DNA of 64,000 nt. It comes from Calamus simplicifolius (taxonomy: Eukaryota > Streptophyta > Magnoliopsida > Arecales > Arecaceae). Location: the NCBI GenBank assembly GCA_900491605.1, contig UESW01004760.1, positions 327,132-391,131 on the forward strand, in the 5' to 3' direction. The position numbers were made by a program, and so were the translations under genes. Below, one piece after another: positions 1 to 9,807 of this stretch (positions within the stretch are counted from its first letter, which is position 1; every line of letters begins with the position of its first letter). The notes below the pieces were generated by a model, which did no database searches, was not told the DNA's origin, and saw only the letters and a list, made by a program, of their open reading frames with translations.

Positions 1-210
1 TTGCGATCCATCCAATCAAGACGATCTGACAGTTGCAATCGATCCAAGCCATGATCTTGATCGGCGATGATAGATCCGACGATTGCGATCCATCCGATCG
101 GAGACGATATGATGGTTGCGATTGATTCAAGCCATGATCCCGATTGGCGATTATCGATCCGACCGTTGCGATTCATCCGATCGAGACGATCCGACGGTTG
201 CGATCATAGT
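1..210 (-). repeat. GATCG-rich tandem repeat, edge of an array
   Basis: About two and a half degenerate units built on ATCCGACGGTTGCGATCGAT and AAGCCATGATCCCGATTGGC. Read on the minus strand, they match the 85-bp unit of the array at 53757-54985, so the two arrays lie in opposite orientation in this window. The array runs off the left edge, so its size is unknown. Short open frames across it are by-products of a stop-poor repeat and are not genes. Confidence 0.8.
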
Positions 211-317
211 AATCACTCCTGCATCATTAATATAATGCTTAATGGGCATGAAAATTACATTTAGAGCCAAATATTATTGAGTTTAAATATGAATAACAAT
301 AAAAAAATTTTTTTAAT

Positions 318-830
318 ACGGATCCTTTCCCTACGATTTTAAAAAAATTGTAGGGAAATCCAACCGTTCCCTACGAGTTTTAATAAATCGTAGGGAAATC
401 CAATATTTCCCTACGTTTTTTTGAAACTCGTAGGGATTGATTTTTACCTACGATTTTTACTGAAATCGTAGGGAAAAGTTCATTTACCTACGATATTTTT
501 AAAAATCATAGGTAAAGGTTTTGATATTTATTTAAAATTCAAAAGTTTTACCATAAATTTTTTTGAAAAATAATTTATTTCCCTACGATTTTTAAAAATC
601 GTAGGGAAAGACTAGTTTAGGAAATTAAATTTTATTTTATTTTAATTTTTTTTTTTGGAGGCAAAATTTCTGCCAAAATTTATTTTCTCAAGAATCCTTT
701 CCCTACGATTTTCATAAAAATCATAGGGAAAAATAATTTGCGAATGGTTTTGGAAATTATTTTTTAATAAAAATATGAAATTGTTTCCCTACGATTGTTA
801 ATAATCATAGGGAAAGGAAGGGTTGTAAAT
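318..830. repeat. Subterminal palindromic repeats, left block
   Basis: Repeated inverted pairs of TCCCTACGATTTT and AAAATCGTAGGGAAA separated by AT-rich spacers. Variants with CTCGTAGGG and TCATAGGG are present. Each pair can fold into a hairpin. The motif is shared with the block at 4085-4930, which marks both as flanks of one element. By analogy with TnpA sites in En/Spm they are probably transposase binding sites (inference). Confidence 0.8.
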
Positions 831-1245
831 TAAAAACAAAACCCCGATCGATCCATTCCGCTTCCGCTTCTCTGCTCCTGGCCTCCACCCTACGATTTAC
901 CCTAAATCCTCCGCCTCGCGTCGTCGCCGGTCGGGTTGCATCATCGTCGCCGGCCGGGTTGCATCATCGTCGTCGGCCGGGTTGAAGCGGGCTCAAACCG
1001 GCGACCTCGTCCGAGGCCAATCCGGGCATCGTATATCTATTAGCGGCGAGCGGGAGCTGCGGGGATCTCGGGCTTTAGGACTCCGTTGCCTCGCCGCTAC
1101 AAGCAGTCCAGACAAAACTTTGAGAAGGAAATGTGAGAGCGAACGCCACCGTCGTCCCCGCCTGTAAATCGATGTTCAGCTCCCAAGATCCCTCACCCTA
1201 ACCCTAATCTTCGTTTCCGCTTTGATGTAATTGTTACGAGCATCG

Positions 1246-1655
1246 ATGACGTCCACCACCAAGGCCCTCTGCCTCCTTCCGTTCCAATCCATCTCGCCGC
1301 AGGTTTATTCCCTTATTGCTTCGGTTTCCTTCCCACTTCTCTGTCTTCTTTTCCCTTTTTTTTTTTTTTAATTTTCTCTTGTTTTGTAGATTCTTTCAAT
1401 TCGGGATGTCAAGCGTTGGATTTCCAAGAGTCCGCAATCGTTTCGATTGGGTTTTCGTGGGTTGAGTCTCGCTCGAGGGAATCTAGGCCGGTTTATTTGT
1501 TCAGAGCTTCTGGAGATGCTCTTGATTCCAGCGGCGATAGCGAGCGTGCTGGAGATGGCTCTTCTGTGGAGGTGGAGGGGAATCGGTTGGATTTGGAAAG
1601 AAAAATTCAGTCGTTGAGAGAGATGGTGAATGCTCTGCCTTCTGCTGTCCTTGTG
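1246..1655 (+). pseudogene. Captured two-exon 5' gene fragment, unidentified
   Basis: A possible first exon starts with ATG at 1246 and encodes MTSTTKALCLLPFQSISPQ, ending CAG before a GT donor at 1303. A pyrimidine-rich tract and TAG at about 1389 precede a second open stretch ending GTG before GTGAG at 1656. In one frame the second stretch reads through SSGDSERAGDGSSVEVEG and LERKIQSLREMVNALPSA, an acidic then helical segment. The frames of the two stretches do not join cleanly, so there may be an indel or a different acceptor. The Ser/Thr-rich start could be a plastid transit peptide, but that is a guess. I do not recognise the family. It lies just upstream of the V-PPase exon and is followed by no matching downstream exon. 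Confidence 0.4.
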
Positions 1656-1841
1656 GTGAGATTTCTATCGATAAATGTTTAGTTTCTTTCTCTTTGCCGT
1701 TAGCTTAAAAAAAAATTGGGGAAAAAGAGCTGAAGTTTATGAGAATTGATTGTTGAACTTTGAAAACTTTCTATTTTAAATCATGAAGTTTGGTGGTTTG
1801 CTTGTTGTGTGCTTGATAATTGGTGTATCGAAATTATTGTT

Positions 1842-2116
1842 TTGGTCTTGCTTTGGGATACAAGTCTGTGATAATTCCAATTTTTGCCATTGCTGTCAGC
1901 ATTTTTGTTAGCTTTAGTCTTGCTGCCATGTATGGTATTGCTGTTGCTGCTCTAGGCATGTTGAGCACCATTGCTACTGGGCTGGCCATTGATGCCTATG
2001 GCCCCATCAGTGACAATGCTGGAGGCATTGCTGAGATGGCTGGAATGAGCCACAGGATACGTGAGAGAACTGATGCACTTGATGCCGCAGGAAATACCAC
2101 TGCTGCCATTGGAAAG
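1842..2116 (+). pseudogene. Captured exon of vacuolar H+-pyrophosphatase (V-PPase)
   Basis: About 91 codons match a very conserved part of type I plant vacuolar proton-pumping pyrophosphatase: the segment ALGYKSVIIP, a membrane helix, then LGMLSTIATGLAIDAYGP, ISDNAGGIAEMAGMSHRI and DALDAAGNTTAAIGK. The stretch ends at GGAAAG before a GTAAAC donor, as expected for a real exon end. The upstream boundary has no clear AG acceptor. The full protein has about 760 residues and 14-16 membrane spans. Only this one exon is here, and neither neighbour belongs to the same gene: an IQD exon follows. It therefore cannot make a pump. No stop or frameshift is visible inside the exon, which suggests fairly recent capture or good preservation. 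The identification rests on recognising the conserved protein segment. Confidence 0.85.
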
Positions 2117-2423
2117 GTAAACAAAATCATTTTCTTCTTCCTTGTTGCTAGCAAACATGTGATTGTAGTTCAGTGTTAGAGATATTTTGAGGTAATTGCA
2201 TATTTGAGAGGTTTGAGCTTGAAGCTATGATGATTCAACTTCGCCTTTGCACATTATATCAGTAATAATGTATTCCTATTTGCACATTATATCAGTAATG
2301 TGCCCATCATTTTTTTTGACTCTATAAACCTTTTAGAGAGATCATTGTTGATTTCTCTTTCCCTCCCTCTCACTCTTATGTGCGCAAACAGGAAGCACCT
2401 GAGTTGAACTATAGCTTGCATCT

Positions 2424-2427
<4 letters not shown>

Positions 2428-2459
<32 letters not shown>
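2428..2459. repeat. (CT)n microsatellite
   Basis: About 16 uninterrupted CT units lie in the intron before the IQD exon. The opposite strand gives a spurious RERERE reading frame. Confidence 0.95.
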
Positions 2460-2460
<1 letters not shown>

Positions 2461-2557
2461 AACTGCTTTTACAAACTGTGGAACATATAGATATATGGGA
2501 GAATTCAATGGAGAAAAGTCCTTGATGCTGTCTGATATCTGTATAATTTTGATGCAG

Positions 2558-3880
2558 TCACGCAGGGCATTTCGTGCACTTAAGGGCATCATAAGGCTGC
2601 AGGCATTAGTTCGAGGGCACTTGGTAAGGAGACAAGCAGTTGTAACCCTACGCTCTTTGCAGGGAATTGTTAGGTTACAAGCATTGATTCGTGGGCGGCG
2701 AGTCAGGCTTTCTGGTATTGGCCTTGAAGTCGATGCAAAATGTTGTCAGGGAAAGGATGTGGTACATATTCTGACCTTGGGACTTTTAAGCTCCAAAAAA
2801 TTAACTTAGTAGAAGTGTAACTTGTTCTTTATTTTTTTGTTCTTTCTATGAAATGATCCTCCTGGTTGTGGATGTAAATGTTGCACTACTTCTGAAGGAA
2901 TTTTAGCCTCATAATCTTGATTTACTACATTGTCGGTCAGACTGGTGGGGTTATCACTGATTTGTTATTGTTAGTCCAGTTGCCTTGCTGATGTTGTGTT
3001 ATGAAAACAAGGTCTCTGATATGGTAGTCTCTGACAATGAAGTTTTTCTAATTCCATTTTTGCACTCTCTATTGGGGAAGAGTACTGACTTGCCCTGTGA
3101 GTACGTGTTTTTGGAGAGTGTGTTTGGTGAAAGGGAAGGCAGGAAATAAGTGGTGTGCATGCAAATGTGCATCCGGTTGTTTGTGACACCAAAATTTCAT
3201 AAATTGTAAGAACAACATGCTTGCGTGCATTGCATTTCATTTCTAATCTTAATAGAGTCGGACACATTTTGTTTGTTCAAGCTTTGCTTGCATCTTAATC
3301 AATTCACCATAAGGTCTTTGGAAAGGCTGCACCAGTTTATTGGACTTTCTAATCTCCATGTGTTGAAGATTGTTTTGTCTTTCTTTTCAGGGTGCTAAAC
3401 AGTTGAAAACTTGGAATGAAAAACTGTCAACTAATGCATTTATTTGTAAGGTATGTTGCATTAGAGCTGCTAGAATGATGAGATCATGTTTTTCAGAAAA
3501 CTTCTTCATATGCTGACAGTCAATGCTATATCTGCTTAGCTGGTCAAACAAGCTTTTGCATGATTTTCCAGCATACATATTGAGCTTTGGTCTGGTTTAT
3601 TAGATGTTAATTTGACAAGAAGATATCACTTGTTCTTTTGCTGCAGCTTCTTTCTGCATCGGCTGTTACATGTCCTCTGAGAATCATGTATGATGATGGG
3701 GAACCCAATTCAGTCTTGAGCTGGATGGAGCGCTGGACGTCCTATCGTGTTTGCTCCATTTTTCGCGGCACATGGAGGCATCCTCTTCAAGATCTTCTGA
3801 GAAGAGAGGCTCCCAGGCCAATGCTGCACTTAGAGAAGTGGCAGCATCTCCATTCTTCACCACCATATATGTTGACAGCT
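2558..3880 (+). pseudogene. Captured three-exon fragment of an IQD (IQ67-domain) calmodulin-binding gene
   Basis: Exon 2558-2761 encodes most of the IQ67 domain: SRRAFRALKGIIRLQALVRG followed by LQGIVRLQALIRGRRVR, the spaced IQ-type calmodulin-binding repeats of plant IQD proteins. It has a CAG acceptor and GT donor. Exon 3391-3450 encodes GAKQLKTWNEKLSTNAFICK, and exon 3647 onward encodes LLSASAVTCPLRIMYDDGEP then NSVLSWMERWT, the conserved block after IQ67. All joins are in phase 0. After WTSYRV the reading frame drifts: a second frame carries SSRSSEKRGSQANAA, so an indel is likely near 3750. The IQD start and the first IQ half are missing, replaced by the V-PPase exon, and the 3' end is cut at about 3880. 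IQD proteins are scaffolds at microtubules and the plasma membrane; this copy is unlikely to work. Confidence 0.85.
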
Positions 3881-4084
3881 TATCCTCCTTGTTTTGTCTT
3901 TGTTTACAAGCATAGTGTTTTGTTGTAACAATTACTCATTATATATATATATATATATATAAGTAGTTATCAACAATGATGCTATGAGTTTGTATTCGCT
4001 GTCTCTTCTTGCTCGCTGCTTGATGATCATGTAAGTTGATCAATGGAAAATGCCATGAACCTCTTTTAATTTCTTAATTTTACC
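3881..4084. other. Linker between captured exons and right repeat block
   Basis: AT-rich DNA with an (AT)n run at about 3941-3961. Nothing codes here. Confidence 0.6.
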
Positions 4085-4930
4085 TACAGTTTTAGAGTTT
4101 TTTTTTTGTAGGAAAAGAAAATATTAAAATTATTATTAGCTATTTTTTTTCTACGATTTTAAGAAAATTCATAGGTAAAGATATGGGTAAAAAAATATAT
4201 TTTTTTGATTTTTTTATATGATTTTGAGGCTTTTCGTAGGGAAACAAATCATTAAATATTATTAGCCAATTTTTTCCTACGATTTTAGGGGTTTTTCGTA
4301 GGGAAAGAAATCATTAAAAATTATTATTAGCCAATTTTTCCTACGATTTTAAGAAAAATCGTAGGGAAAGAAGTGGATAAAAAAAATTCTTGATTTTTTC
4401 CCTACGATTTTGAAGTTTTTCGTAGGGAACGAAATCATTAAAAATTTTTATTACCTAACGTTTCCCTACGAGTTTAAGGTAAATCGTAGGGAAAGATGTG
4501 TATAAAAAAATATTTTTTTCTATTTTTCCCTACGATTTTAGGGTTTTTCATAGGGAAAAATTTTTTTAAAAATTATAATTAGCCAATTTTTCCCTACGAT
4601 TTTAAGACAAATCGTAGGGAAAGGTATTGATAAAATATTTTTTTTAATTTTTCCCTACGATTTTTAAATTTCGTAGGCAATAGTTTTTAAATTTAAATTT
4701 GAATTTCAAATTCTTCTCATTCTTTCCCTACGAATTATGATCTTTACCTACGAAAAAAATCGTAGGGAAAAGGTCTGATCTATGCCTACAATTTTTAAAA
4801 GTCGTAGGCAAAGGCTTTCCATACGCACTTTTCCCTACGATTTTTTTATACTTTTGCCTACGACAGAAATCGTAGGGAAAGGCTTTACCTACGATTTTTT
4901 TTCTTTCCCTACGAAAAAAAATCGTAGGCA
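4085..4930. repeat. Subterminal palindromic repeats, right block
   Basis: A long series of TCCCTACGATTTT and AATCGTAGGGAAA in alternating orientation, some degenerate (CTACGATTTTAAG, TTTTCGTAGGGAA). Spacing is irregular, at tens of bases. The motif is the same as in the block at 318-830. Frames read through it on the minus strand are not genes. Confidence 0.85.
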
Positions 4931-4954
4931 AAAGTTGATTTTTTTGTAGTGAAT

Positions 4955-5349
4955 CAAGGAAAAATTCAACGAAAGCATTATTAATCTGATAAAATTTTGC
5001 AATAGATTTTTTTTTATTTTTTGAATAGAAGGCACACAAAGCACATTGGATAGAAAATAAGAATGTAAAGGAGAGGAAAGTTTTGTGAAATCTATATATA
5101 TTTTTCAAACCTAAACTGTCTCCAATTATAATTTTATCATATTCAGAGTAAGATAGATAAGTTGTACAAGTCAGCAGTTACATGATAAAAAGCTACTAAA
5201 TTAGCAAACCAATTTGATCCATTGACTTCAAGAAAGATGTGTAGTTTGCAATACTAGGCTTTGCACCTAACAATGACTGGGCACGCTAGCATTGCTTAAC
5301 TGAGTGGCCAAGTCAGTCACATATTTAACAAATAATTTTGGAGCCTTGT
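4955..5349. other. No recognisable feature
   Basis: AT-rich DNA flanking the CACTA right end. I see no gene, repeat or regulatory site. Confidence 0.5.
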
Positions 5350-6190
5350 GATTGTTTGACCTAGATAGAAGCTATTCCGTTATTTTTAATAATTGTAGAA
5401 GCGAGATAAATTTCTCCCATGATTTTGGTTGGTAAAATATTTGGAGCCAAAGTTCTTAAAATTATGACCTTGTCGGTTGGAGAAGCCATTATTTTGGGAT
5501 AAAATCCAATCATAATTGGCAGTTGTGATGGATAGATCTTCATGTTTGAAAAATTGCTTTTATTGAGTGAGCTTATCATGCATTTCCTCAAAGGTGATTG
5601 GAGTGTCTCATGCACAGATCGTAGCAGTAACCTCTTTAAACTCCAATTCGAGCCCATAGAGAGATTGAATAATCAGATCAACTTCATCCAACGGAGCATT
5701 AACTAGAGCTAGCTCATCAAAATGGCTTTGATATTCTAAAGATGATTAGAAATTGATCTATTCCCATGTTGAGTAAGTGTGAGACACTCTTTGAGACTTA
5801 CAACATGAATATGAATTGTTGGCATAAAGATAACTGAGTTTCTCCCAAGCTTCATAAAACAATGCTGCAGAAGCAATGACAATAAAGAACAGAGGCTATG
5901 ATTATATGGAAAAATAAGTTATCTTACCGAATACAATGGGAATGAGCTGAATTGGGAGCCACAACAATGTCATCTTTTTAAATGGACCTAGGAGGGCAAG
6001 GTAATGACCCATCCACATAGCTCGTCAAATCATAGCTAGCCAATAAGGAGTGAATGGAATTAGGCTTTCATAGAAGGATGCTTGGTAGGTGTAAGTTTCA
6101 AGGGTAGTTGAGTTGCTGCATTGAGACAAATCAAGGAGTTTGAGTGGTAAAGAAAGGATTGGTGACAACTTAAATGATTGTATTGACTGA
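5350..6190 (-). pseudogene. Decayed copia-type gag (UBN2/Retrotran_gag_2) remnant
   Basis: Read on the minus strand from about 6190, pieces of a copia gag appear in several frames: a start region with YDLTSYVDGSLPCPPRSI, then APNSAHSH, then AALFYEAWEKLSYLYANNS, then DLIIQSLYGLELEFKEVTA, and TPITFEEMHDKL. The order and spacing are those of the UBN2-type gag domain. Frameshifts and stops are frequent. No zinc knuckle, protease or pol follows, and I could not find LTRs, so this is an isolated fragment. Gag would form the particle core in an active element. Confidence 0.7.
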
Positions 6191-6221
6191 TATTTCTTTA
6201 GCAATTGAGGAAAAAAAAGGC

Positions 6222-6595
6222 AAAAATATATTTTGATCCTCAAACTTTCGCTTAAAATTCATCTTGGTCCTCAAACTCTCAGTTGCCATCTTTTAAGAGT
6301 GTTGCATTATCAACATTCCATTATATAAAATTAGTTAAATTAATGAAATAGTTGATATGTCATTCTTATGTGAACACTAGACTATTACTTATCTTATAAA
6401 AGAAGTTATTATCTAATTTAAATGGAATATTAGAATGGCACATTAGTTGTTCCATCAAGTTTAATTGACACCTATGTAATAGAATGTCAATAGTATAATA
6501 TTCTTAAAATATAAGGGTCTAAATTGTAACAAATGAAAGTTTAAAAATCAAATAAATTTTGAGTGAAAGTTTGAGGATGAAGAATTATATTTTAT
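6222..6595. mobile_element. MITE with long terminal inverted repeats (Mutator-like?)
   Basis: The left end AAAATATATTTTGATCCTCA, followed by AACTTTCGC, is repeated inverted at the right end (AAAGTTTGAGGATGA, then AATTATATTTTAT). The similarity extends about 45 bp inward with mismatches. The element is about 370 bp and non-coding. The GGCAAAAATATATTTTGRTC type of end is common in Mutator-like MITEs of plants, but I could not define a clear 9-bp target duplication, so the superfamily is open. Confidence 0.6.
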
Positions 6596-6890
6596 CAAAA
6601 AAAAAATTTATACTTGGATTAAACTTATTGGAGCAAACGTTGCTTATACCATATAAGGAATATAAGTCGAGAGAAAAGCGCAGCTCCCGTTATAAAAAAA
6701 TGTCTTGTTCATTCACAATTCATTCTTTACTTGGGCCTTTATAAAGCAAAACTATAATTTAAAATTTAAAATTATACAAATCCCTAAAATACAACATCGT
6801 ATTCTATCCTTCCATGATTACACTCAATAATTTTAATTTTAAAAATTACAATTCATTACAGGATTATCCTTTTATAATTTACTTATAATT

Positions 6891-7138
6891 ATATATAATG
6901 AAAACTTTTAGATGCTTCCGTTATAAAAAGAGTTATCTTTTAATAGTTCATGGTAATGATAGAAGTAAAAGTAAACCTAAACTAATATGGATAGAAATAA
7001 TTAAGAGAGAGATAACTATTTATAGTTTGAGTATCGATTTAGTCTTGAATAGAGCAGGGTGAAGAAAGAAGATTTATGTAGCCGACCCCATGTAGTTGAA
7101 AAGACGTATATGAATGAGTTGAGTTGAGTTGAGAATTA
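6891..7138 (+). mobile_element. 5'-truncated RTE-type LINE, 3' end only
   Basis: A 248-bp fragment ends in tandem GTTGA (GAGTTGAGTTGAGTTGAG), the tail of plant RTE-type LINEs. It is preceded by GTAGCCGACCCCATGTAGTT, which also occurs, inverted, at 25581-25640. The coding relic reads KPKLIWIEIIKREITIYSL and LVLNRAG, the C-terminus of the RT ORF. The target duplication TACTTATAATT is perfect at 6880-6890 and 7139-7149, so the insertion boundaries are exact. It is too short to be functional. Confidence 0.85.
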
Positions 7139-7149
7139 TACTTATAATT

Positions 7150-7549
7150 CAAATTTGAAAATTACAACTCATCCACTAGGAGTAATTAGTGCCTTGATTG
7201 ATTATGGAATTCTATCCTTCCATAAGTTGATTACAGAATTTTATCCTTCCATAACTACACTTAGTAATTCAAATTTAAAATTAAATACTCATCTAATGGA
7301 GTGATTATGCCTTATTTGGTAGTCGAAGAAGATATGTATCAATTGTCAATAGTTCCCAAGCTCCCTGGATTTGGATTGGACATCTCTCACTGTGACTCGT
7401 TTGACTAAGGACGAGCAGCACAATCTAATGGAGGAATTATGTTTGCTTTATTAAGATCAAGATAAACACAAGTTTCAGGATAGCAAGGGGTCCCCACAAA
7501 TCAATTCTAAGTGATGTATTTGCATCGACCATTACAAGTCGAGCAATTT
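7150..7549. other. AT-rich intergenic DNA with a local duplication
   Basis: ATTCTATCCTTCCATRA and neighbouring bases occur at about 6803, 7210 and 7240, on both sides of the LINE fragment, so the pre-insertion site was already a short duplicated tract. No gene is visible. Confidence 0.5.
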
Positions 7550-7562
7550 AACGAGCAATTCT

Positions 7563-8154
7563 AAGTGTTGGCTTTGACACCTTTGGCCTCTGGGGTTCCC
7601 CTGCTGCTTCGGCAGCGAACCGGCAACGGTTTTCATTTCTTGGGAACCCCCTCCTCCAGGGGGTTAAACTCAACTTTGACGGGAGTGTCCGTGGTAGAGC
7701 TGCTGGATCTGATTTGTTATCCGCGGTTCTCTTGGTGGTTTATTGGCTGCTGGAGGATTTGACTCTCTTGACTCCTCGGTCCCCATGTCTGAGCTCCATG
7801 CGGCCTGGGTGGGTATTTCCTTTGCTGTTCGTTCTCTTCACGTCCAGAGGCTCTTCATCGAGGGTGATTCCATGACGGTCATCTCTTGGTTGAAGAAGAA
7901 GACTTGCCCTTCTGGTCATACCAATCCGATCCTTAGGGATATTTGGTCTTTGCTGCGGGAGGTCGATGATGTCCAGATCCGCCATATCTTCCGGGAGGCC
8001 AATGCGGCGGCGGACTGGGTTGCATCCTTTGTGGCCCAGCATGCTGGGTCGTGGACGTGGAGGGTTGGCGATCCATGCCCTATTCCTTTGAAGCAAATTT
8101 TGTACTTGGATCTTTCTGGGCTGACTCGCAGATGAGTGTGATCGCCCGCTTGTA

Positions 8155-8235
<81 letters not shown>
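7563..8235 (+). mobile_element. 5'-truncated L1-type LINE: RNase H domain and 80-nt poly(A)
   Basis: The coding relic carries an RNase H fold of the RVT_3 type found at the C-terminus of plant L1-like LINEs: LNFDGSVRGRAAGS at about 7667-7710, then after a frameshift ELHAAWVGISFAVR, LFIEGDSMTVISWLKK, and HIFREANAAADWVAS. The acidic residues DG, E-GDS and NAAADW correspond to catalytic positions of the family. The open frame runs 7743-8135. The tail is 80 uninterrupted A (8156-8235). A 13-bp target duplication flanks it: AACGAGCAATTCT at 7550-7562 and AACAAGCAACTCT at 8234-8246, differing by two transitions. The RT and endonuclease parts are absent. Confidence 0.85.
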
Positions 8236-8236
<1 letters not shown>

Positions 8237-8246
8237 AAGCAACTCT

Positions 8247-8828
8247 TGTCTCATGATTGACATACTACTATGTCATTCTTCCATCAAGCCTTGGCATTAC
8301 GCAACATCCTTACTTCTTTTGTATCTAATATTTTTACGCATTTTCATTGTAAAGTAGTCTAGTCAGAGCCTGCTTTCCATGTAATATAACCAAACCAATG
8401 CAACTTTTGCTTTGAGTAGAGTAGGGTTACACCGAATCAAAACAAAATGGGAACAGCAATTTCTCATCACTAAATGCTCTCATGATGACGTTCTGGTCCC
8501 CTCGGATATATATATATTCTCCTGTGACTGAAAGGGGCATCATTTGGCAGCAGCTTCATTCGACCCGTGGATGTCGGAGGAGGAACCCACTTTTATCTCT
8601 GCACGCCATCCAACTACTTGCCTAACCTAACGTGATCTTCACTCTCAGAATATTTTTTATTCATATATGGCTTATCATATTTGACGGATCCAAAATTAAT
8701 TTGTGAAGAAATTGATTTCATCTTAGATGATCATCCGCACTGTTATTTCTCTTGCTATAGAGTATTTTGCTCTGATTTTAGTATTCACTCTGACAAATCA
8801 GGCCACTAGGACTTCCTTGCTATTTTTA
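8247..8828. other. No recognisable feature
   Basis: Intergenic DNA between two LINE fragments. There is a short (TA)n at about 8507. I see no coding or RNA gene. Confidence 0.5.
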
Positions 8829-8836
8829 CAGTGCAC

Positions 8837-9341
8837 CGTACTACGATCCTTCTCTTAAAAGCCTTCATCTTCGATTATGTCAAAATAAACTTTGATGGTA
8901 CTGTATCGGATCGACTTGCTGGTTCCGGATTTGTTATTAGAGGGCTAGAGGGAGTGTTGCTCGTGGCTGATGGACATGGCTCTTTCGACACTTCGGTCCC
9001 TATTGCTGAGATTCAGACAGCTTGGGTTGGTATCGCCTATGCGATCCGTTATTTGGGCTCTCACCGGTTGGTTATCGAAGGAGATTCTCTCACGGTTGTC
9101 CATTGGATTAAACGGGACGTGGACCAAAGGCTTTCCTCACAATTCTCTAAAACGTGATATTTGTGCTTCTCTCCTGTCTATCTGTGTGCAACTGATTCGT
9201 CATATCTACTAAAAAAACCAATGCTGCAGTCAATTGGGTTGCGCTGCTCGCCATCCTGATCAGTGAGAATGATATTTTGATGATCCCTGTCGTGTTATCT
9301 TACAGCAAACGATGTGATTGCTTGTAAAAAAAAAAAAAAAT
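8837..9341 (+). mobile_element. Second L1-type LINE 3' fragment with RNase H relic
   Basis: This fragment encodes VKINFDGTVSDRLAGSGFVI, then EIQTAWVGIAYAIRYLG and HRLVIEGDSLTVVHWIKR, the same RNase H family as the fragment at 7563 but a clearly diverged sequence. The reading frame breaks near 9125, and the NAAVNW-type end appears in another frame near 9220. The tail is about 14 A (9327-9341). CACCGT occurs on both sides (about 8832 and 9344) and may be a short target duplication. Confidence 0.75.
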
Positions 9342-9700
9342 CACCGTCTGACCTGGATAACGCGGGTTCATTAACCTCGCTTTTTATTTTAAATAAACAA
9401 GAGAGGAGTTGCCTCTCATTAGAGGAGTAGTATCAGCCCGATCAAGCCTCATCTTCTACGCTTCTTCCCGGTCGCCTGGAACTTTTTTTTTTTTTTTAAG
9501 TACACGGTTTTCCACGCCTACCCCGACGTTTCCTCGCTCTCACCGCAAAGGGCCAATCTAACTAAACAAATACAAGACCTCATCCACAGCGTTCATCTGT
9601 GACTTTCCCGAATCTTGACACAAAATGCAGCCCCACCCAAATCCCAATTCCCTCCAACGGACTGTGGTCACGCCTCCGTCCTCTCTTTGCCGAACGGCCG
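9342..9700. other. Upstream region of the CAF1-like sequence
   Basis: Non-coding DNA with a poly(T) run at about 9484. GC content rises toward the CAF1-like start. No second gene is visible. Confidence 0.5.
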
Positions 9701-9703
9701 TCT

Positions 9704-9714
9704 ATTCTATAAAA
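9704..9714 (+). promoter_or_regulatory. TATA box of the CAF1-like sequence
   Basis: CTATAAAAG lies about 100 bp before the ATG at 9808, at a normal distance for a plant core promoter with a short leader. Its presence argues that this locus was a real gene that later decayed, not a processed copy dropped without a promoter. Confidence 0.6.
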
Positions 9715-9807
9715 GCCTGCACAGTCCACCCTTCTCCACACCTGGACCTGGTAGACCGCGAACCGGAAATAGACCGGAGAACCAAAGAAGGAAAAGACCG
9801 AACCGCC

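Larger units (their letters stand above)
214..4951. mobile_element. CACTA-like (En/Spm) element carrying captured host exons; left end tentative
   Basis: The right end is clear: the sequence finishes TTTTTTTGTAGTG at 4951, the reverse complement of a CACTACAAAAAAA terminus. Both flanks carry the same dense palindromic TCCCTACGA/TCGTAGGGA repeats (about 318-830 and 4085-4930), the arrangement CACTA elements use for subterminal transposase binding. The left end is uncertain. CACTCCTGCATC at 214 is the best candidate because AAT precedes it (211-213) and AAT follows the right end (4952-4954), matching the 3-bp target duplication of the superfamily, but the terminal match is only CACT plus scattered bases. 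No transposase is visible, so the element would be non-autonomous. The core holds host exon fragments, listed separately. Confidence 0.55.

Noticed and set aside
318..830. Regularly repeated palindromes that could suggest a CRISPR array
   Set aside because: Spacing is irregular, spacers are AT-rich and similar to each other, the genome is a plant, and the same motif flanks a CACTA end.
2287..2592. Minus-strand frame with RERERE repeats
   Set aside because: It is produced by the (CT)n microsatellite in the intron before the IQD exon.
4728..5108. 126-codon minus-strand frame with repeated TIFF/VGK motifs
   Set aside because: It is generated by the palindromic TCGTAGGG subterminal repeats, not by a protein gene.
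7916..8263. Frames with long poly-Lys or poly-Phe
   Set aside because: They are translations of the 80-A LINE tail.
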